Source: Antrodiella citrinella
Taxonomy: Eukaryota > Basidiomycota > Agaricomycetes > Polyporales > Steccherinaceae
Direction of reading: 5' to 3'
Assembly: GCA_004802725.1 (NCBI GenBank)
Contig: SGPM01000030.1
Location: 62,001-126,000, forward strand
Length of the DNA stretch: 64,000 bases
Made by a program: the position numbers and the translations under genes. The stretch's first letter is position 1. Each line of letters begins with the position of its first letter. Of this stretch, positions 59,505-64,000 are shown piece by piece. Below the pieces are notes generated by a model that worked only from the letters and a program-made list of their open reading frames with translations, had not been told where the DNA came from and searched no databases.

Positions 59505-60729
59505 CTAGATCGTGCGCTGCACCACATAAGTCTCGTAAGTGTCCGCCATACAAGAACTAGTTGGGATTGTTGTTTAACTTACCCTGGTTATCGTCGACCA
59601 CTCCAGGATGACCTGCCTTACTCTTGCGCTTAGTGACGCCTTACAAGCGGGGCATTCTAAGTGCTGCTCCGCCGAGCCTAGAGTGGATCGTAAGACGCTG
59701 ACAGGCAAATCTTCGTTTCAAGGATTAGATGTAAGCTCATTTATCAAGAAATTCGACCAAAGATGTATTCATACCTGGTTTGACCTCCCAGAGCAACCCT
59801 GCCGCGGCTAGAGCCCATGCCCTCGCGAGCTTCTTCTGCTCGACGAACCCACAACTCACTGTGTCTACATGAGTTTTGGGAGGCTCTAGGAGGGCTCGCT
59901 TGAGATCATTCACACGTTCCATGTGAAGCTGGAAGAGTCGCCTCAGGTAAAAAGACCCCATCCGAGCCGCCATTTCGTCCGTGATATCGGGAAGCTGCAG
60001 CGACAGCAGGTGCGCGGAAGCAGCCACGGCAAGATCTTCCAAGTCGTTCTCCGCCGCTATAATGAACACGTCGAGAGGCTTTCGGGGCGCCTGCAGCAGG
60101 ATGTGATTGTACAGCGGCGTATCGGGAACAACGAATTGATGAAGGGGCATGCCATATGTCTTCAAGGCTTGAACGGCATCTAGCAAGACATCCAGCGGTG
60201 GGTAGTACTCGCTGCATGACATATTGTAGATCGTGTGAATGACAATATTGAACAGGCTCGAGTCTTCCGGGACCGTGATGATCACCGGTACGCCGACGGT
60301 GGAGCCTCTGGTCCCGAGGTTCAGGAGAGAATTGAACCCGTTCTTCGACACCGAATCAAGGTAAAGAGTATGGACGTGAAAGATAATCCGGTCGAAAGTG
60401 ATCAGGATGGCGTCTGTTTTTTTACCGTCCAGCGTGAACTCGCCCTGGAACGTACTCGAGACGGAGTACATGGGCTCCGGCTCGAAGAGCTCGAACGGGA
60501 ATGCGTTCTCCAAGGGTGTACTAACCTGGTGATATGTTACAAGTGAGTTGTCGATGCTGCAGTCAGTTTACCAACCAGCACTAACTGGAGTTGCAATACC
60601 AGCCTCAGTGCCCTCCAGTTGATTGGTCAATGCTTGCAGCTGATCAACAAAGTTTCTATCCTCCATCCCTGCGGCGTCCAACCCTGCAAACAGATCTATC
60701 ATGGTTTGCTGGTCATTAAAATAATCCAT
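59505..60729 (-). CDS. BTB/POZ-domain protein
   Basis: Four exons (60586-60729, 59775-60525, 59583-59677, 59505-59516) give 333 residues in phase; the last exon holds only Arg-Thr-Ile and the stop. The start is MDYFNDQQTMIDLFAGLDAA. The BTB fold spans about residues 65-190: DAILITFDRIIFHVHTLYLD, VIITVPEDSSLFNIVIHTIY, LLDAVQALKTYGMPLHQFV, then DVFIIAAENDLEDLAVAAS. The C-terminal part has ECPACKASLSARVRQVILEW, a short CxxC-containing tail usual in this agaricomycete group. Such genes form large families in mushrooms; BTB domains mediate dimerisation and often link to Cullin3, but the partner here is unknown. Confidence 0.88.
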
Positions 60730-61967
60730 GCGCAGGGCTCTGGGGAAGTGTCCGAAACACGAGGAATGTCCCGACTCTCGAAAAAAGCACAACGATGTGC
60801 AGAGTGGTTCGAGACTGTCTCCCTGGAGTCTGAGAAAGATGCAGCAATTGAGGTAGCGTAGCAAGCGAAAGTCTTCGGCTGATCAACGTATTGGCTGAGG
60901 TTTGTCGTCGATCGGGGAGATGTGTGAGGTGTGCGTCTCTCTTCGTTTGCGTCTGTGAGTCCCTTATGATTGCGAAATTGGCTCTTTATTCCTTCGCTCA
61001 TGTCGATTTCCAGGAAATTGCACAAATCGATTGATATATTCATCTGCGCGTTTTTTTCGTCCTGACGGGAATTACTCTCGCAAGCCGGTTTACTCGACCT
61101 CAGAGTTAGACTAACTATCCACCCCAAGTCTCCATTGCTCTCCACAACCCTTCCTGCCGCATTCTCAGGCTATATCTCGGCTTCATCCTTGAAATGGTAG
61201 TCACGCCTGACTCGCATGTTCTGGAACGTACTCACATTCATGAAACGATCCTTCCAATGCACTCGTGAGTCTTGTGGTCGGTATGGATGATGAGTGGCTT
61301 GCTGACATCGACGTTGGGAAGGAGGGGAAGAAGGGAAGGAAGTGAAGACGAAAGATTGGAGAATCTGTTGACGGAGGCTGAGAGGAATGTACCAGATCGT
61401 GTGCGTCGTCACCACCTATTGCCCTCATCCGCGAAATATGCTGTAGGGCGTACTGGATGAATGGGATGCGTGATCCTGCGGTGAGCAAAATTCAAGAAAC
61501 AGGAGCTCGAGTTCACCGATGTAACTGTGGCTCACAGGTGGCCTAACCTGGGCCAAGTGTGGCCCGTGTGGGGACGGGACTCGCCGAACACCGTTTGGAG
61601 GATCACATGATCTAGTCGCGTCTGTGAGGATTGTTGGAAATACGGTCATTCGGAGGCAAATTTGACTACGTACTGTATCTTGGTTCGCGTATGCACTGGA
61701 CACAGACCCACGGACCGAAAAGAGTACGAAAAACTATGATACGACGAAGGCAGTACTGTATCATAAGAGATGATAGGTAAGTAACTCGTATGCCTTGCAA
61801 GTATTCAAATATTTATGTCTCGAACTTCGGAATATCAGAGAGCGATTCAATTATTCAACGTCCAGAATAGCGCGTTCTACATTGTCCACCCACCACGCTA
61901 CGAAGACAATCAAAACCAAACAAGCTGATCGTCGCGTAACAGTGGTCCGTGCGCACGCTTCGTCGTC
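60730..61967. other. Region without a recognised gene
   Basis: About 1.2 kb between the BTB start and the U2 promoter. A minus-strand piece (IPFIQYALQHISRMRAIGGD near 61400-61470) has some coding-like character but is isolated. Confidence 0.35.
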
Positions 61968-61977
61968 CTATATAAAC
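61968..61977 (+). promoter_or_regulatory. TATA box of the U2 snRNA gene
   Basis: CTATATAAAC lies about 28 bp before the inferred 5' end of U2, the spacing expected of a polymerase II TATA element. Confidence 0.7.
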
Positions 61978-61996
61978 CTCCTCTCGCGCACTTGAA

Positions 61997-62184
61997 ATCC
62001 TTACCACTCTGGCCTTTTGGCTTAGATCAAGTGTAGTATCTGTTCTTAATAGTTTAACCACTATTATGAGGCCACAGGCCTCATTCTTGGTTATCTTATT
62101 TTTGCCGCCCTTGTTCCTCTCGAGCTCTGCTTGCATCTCGGAGGCGCGATGACTTTGCCGCTGCACTACAGGCTTGTGTCGTCG
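61997..62184 (+). ncRNA. U2: U2 spliceosomal snRNA
   Basis: The block CTTTTGGCTTAGATCAAGTG followed by TAGTATCTGTTCTT is the nearly invariant 5' part of U2. GTAGTA at 62033-62038 is the branch-site pairing sequence. Next comes stem IIa (AATAGT/ACTATT, about 62048-62066), a perfect hairpin ATGAGGCC-ACA-GGCCTCAT (62066-62084) in the stem IIb position, and the Sm site ATTTTTG (62098-62104). The 3' part folds as GATGAC...GTCGTC around GCC-loop-GGC, matching stem-loop IV. The inferred length, 188 nt, is that of metazoan U2. U2 pairs with intron branch points in the spliceosome. Exact ends are estimated from folding and the TATA distance. Confidence 0.95.
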
Positions 62185-62647
62185 GGGGATCCCTCTAGCT
62201 TCTCTCTTCTTTTGTATGCTCTCTTTTAGCTATTACCAGTTGGTGATCAGTTTGAGGCTACAAATGAATTGCGTATTTGTGGATGAAGTTTGGGAGAAGT
62301 TTGTGTCTTGCCATCAGATGTAGATGGTTGTGCAGTTGAGTTGATGTACTGTAGAAGTATTCATAGAGAGACTGAGGACATCAGGAATAGTATCCATTAC
62401 AAGATGAAGATGTGCCAGTCGAGGTCAGTAACTTTCGAGCGACATGCGACATCTGTCTCTAGCATGTCTACGGTGCCAACCTTGGGAGATAAGACGTATG
62501 CCGACCTACAACACAATGCGAGTCGTGATGCCCGCTCCTATAATATCAATCCGGCATTGAAAGGACAACCGGCGTAACATGTCAACAGTTAACACCGATT
62601 CCGAAAGTACGAAATGCGGTACAGTACACCTGGATGTCATTACTACC
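62185..62647. other. Intergenic region between U2 and RPN3
   Basis: No gene seen. A T-rich stretch right after U2 (TTCTCTTCTTTTG, about 62203-62215) may help 3' end formation. Confidence 0.4.
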
Positions 62648-64000
62648 TCAGAACCCGTCGCCGAGACCCGGCTCTTCTTCGTCGACGTCCCCACCTTCCT
62701 GGATCTCCTTCGCCAACTCCTTCTCGCGTTCTCGCGCGCCTTCCGCATCGGCTAATTCTTTCCTATGCGCGTTGAGGGGATACCGCATTGCCTGTACGAT
62801 TATTAGTATCTTCTTATGAACGCACAAGGGTAAGCAAAACCAACCTTGACACTCTGGTTATGTAACTCCAAGCAGTACGAGATACGCCTGCCAAAGACCT
62901 CAGCGACCTCCGGCCCGTACCCGCCTTTCTGACCACCGCACTCCATCCACCCTTTCTCGTGCACGATCCGCCCCTCGATCACACCGTCACGAATGGCTTT
63001 TCCGACGATGTACTCTGCGTCTTCCTCAGAGTCGAGGTGCAGTTTGACGCAGATGTCGCGGAGGGAGATGCGGGAGTACGAGAGGGAAAGACGACGGATA
63101 CCTGTCTTGATCACGTTCTGACGGAGACGGGAGATCAGAGTGTACGTCTTGTCGGATTCGAACTGAGAGGCATATGTGGCGAGCGTGGCTTGGAACTGCG
63201 AGAGAGAGCCCGTGCGGACGGCTAGAGAAAGCAGAGACCGGTCAGAAGGTGCTGGTCAATAGATGCCACAGTACTCACCTTTCACGATCTCGAAGTATCC
63301 GCTCAGCGCCTTCTCTAGAACGGGATGTCTGAAGAGACTGCGATCTGGGATGTCTCCCATCAGCAGCTCAACCACCACGCTCAACTTGTGTACTGCTTGG
63401 TAGAATCCAGGAGCAGTGGTCGGCAGAGGCGCACGCCTAATTGCTTGCTGCAAACTGTCGTGTGCGGCGCTATAGTTCAACTGTACGGCCTTGATACGGC
63501 CAACGTAGTAGTGGTATCGCGCATACTGTGGGTTGCCTGCAGAGGTGGGGAAGGTGGTTTTTGAGACCAGCTTGTCGGCTTGGGAGTACAGATTGTAGGA
63601 GAGGTAGGACCGGAGGAGACGGTTGATGAGAGAGGCTTGGGTTTCGTCGTCGTGACGGAGGGAAGCGGTACGCTGAGCTGCAAGGAATAGTCTACGCGTA
63701 CGCGGTCAGAGACAACGCGTTACTGCAAATTGCGGAATACTCACGGACGCGCATTCGCAAGTTCGTCTCCTAGCTCGTACGCGCGTTCAACCGCGTACCA
63801 TACTTTCGCCGCGACAGGATCCATGCTCCGTCGGTTCCATACTTGCATCTTGTCCACAATTTCGTGTACGAGCTCTCCTGCTTTCTGGTATGTTGATGGA
63901 GACGCAAGGAAGCGGTGGATGATGAGGAGACGAAGGTACACCTCTGCCTCAGGCACGGGGTCTTGTGTTGTGGGCTTCGGGGCAGGTGTGGTAGTGTCAG
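62648..64000 (-). CDS. RPN3: 26S proteasome lid subunit Rpn3/PSMD3 (3' part)
   Basis: The 5' end lies beyond the window. Exons read cleanly: LVHEIVDKMQVWNRRSMDPV, YELGDELANARP, then NRLLRSYLSYNLYSQADKLV, YARYHYYVGRIKAVQLNYSA, ALSGYFEIVK, then the PCI domain with IKTGIRRLSLSYSRISLRDI, CVKLHLDSEEDAEYIVGKAI and WMECGGQKGGYGPEVAEVFG. The last exon gives AMRYPLNAHRKELADAEGAR and ends DEEEPGLGDGF. Rpn3 is a PCI-domain scaffold of the 19S lid and binds Sem1/Dss1. The RDGVIEGRIVHEKGW block is the winged helix of the PCI fold. No defect seen. Confidence 0.95.

Noticed and set aside
61855..62166. A minus-strand 103-codon frame starting MQRQSHRASEMQAELERN
   Set aside because: It is the reverse complement of the U2 snRNA gene and is explained by it.
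1..64000. Transposons, CRISPR arrays, integrated viral genes
   Set aside because: No terminal repeats, transposase, integrase or reverse-transcriptase motifs and no spaced direct repeats were seen on either strand, within the limits of reading by eye.

Overview
The window is nuclear DNA of a filamentous basidiomycete, most likely an agaricomycete. Genes are dense, lie on both strands and are cut by many short introns (roughly 45-100 bp) with GT-AG borders. Several families typical of agaricomycetes occur: DUF6535 membrane proteins, an FunK-like/TKL-like kinase, BTB proteins, an F-box/LRR-like gene, and a group of WW-like membrane proteins. There are no operons, CRISPR arrays or bacterial features. 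Gene models were read by eye from splice signals and protein similarity recalled from known families; no search was run.

Layout. 0-2.4 kb: the 5' part of a LIM-domain protein (minus strand, cut by the window edge). 2.4-5.1 kb: poor in genes, with a few coding-like fragments. 5.1-13.05 kb: conserved housekeeping genes, namely an XPG/Rad2-family nuclease, coactosin and coatomer alpha. 13.6-17.3 kb: an intact DUF6535 gene. 17.5-19.5 kb: a WD40-like gene with interrupted frame and a small unrecognised gene. 20.4-23.3 kb: an Afi1-like DENN protein. 23.9-27.9 kb: a broken kinase gene and an F-box/LRR-like gene that is probably also broken. 28.2-32.3 kb: an AIF/FSP1-like flavoprotein and a metacaspase, convergent. 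33-43.4 kb: three members of one unnamed family (WW-like motif, a conserved W-Y-Y-x-x-x-H motif, C-terminal membrane segments), with a small disordered-protein gene between two of them. 43.5-47.6 kb: a DUF6535 pseudogene. 48.6-50.5 kb: a single-pass membrane protein with a mucin-like stalk. 50.8-52.25 kb: a degenerate, truncated copy of a Vps39/TRAP1-type CNH protein gene. 53.1-56.5 kb: a divergent pair of mitochondrial genes, a PPR-like protein and the complex I assembly factor NDUFAF2. 56.5-59.4 kb: mostly empty. 59.5-60.7 kb: a BTB/POZ protein. 62.0-62.2 kb: a U2 spliceosomal snRNA gene. 62.6-64 kb: the 3' part of the proteasome lid gene RPN3.

How it fits together. The conserved genes (COPI coat, proteasome lid, U2, complex I assembly, actin binding) are intact and surround patches where lineage-specific families have duplicated and decayed. 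At least four genes carry several independent frame-breaking changes, while neighbouring long multi-exon genes read cleanly, so true pseudogenes are more likely than general sequencing error. The most novel item is the three-gene WW-like membrane protein family at 33-43.4 kb, beside a metacaspase and an AIF-like gene.
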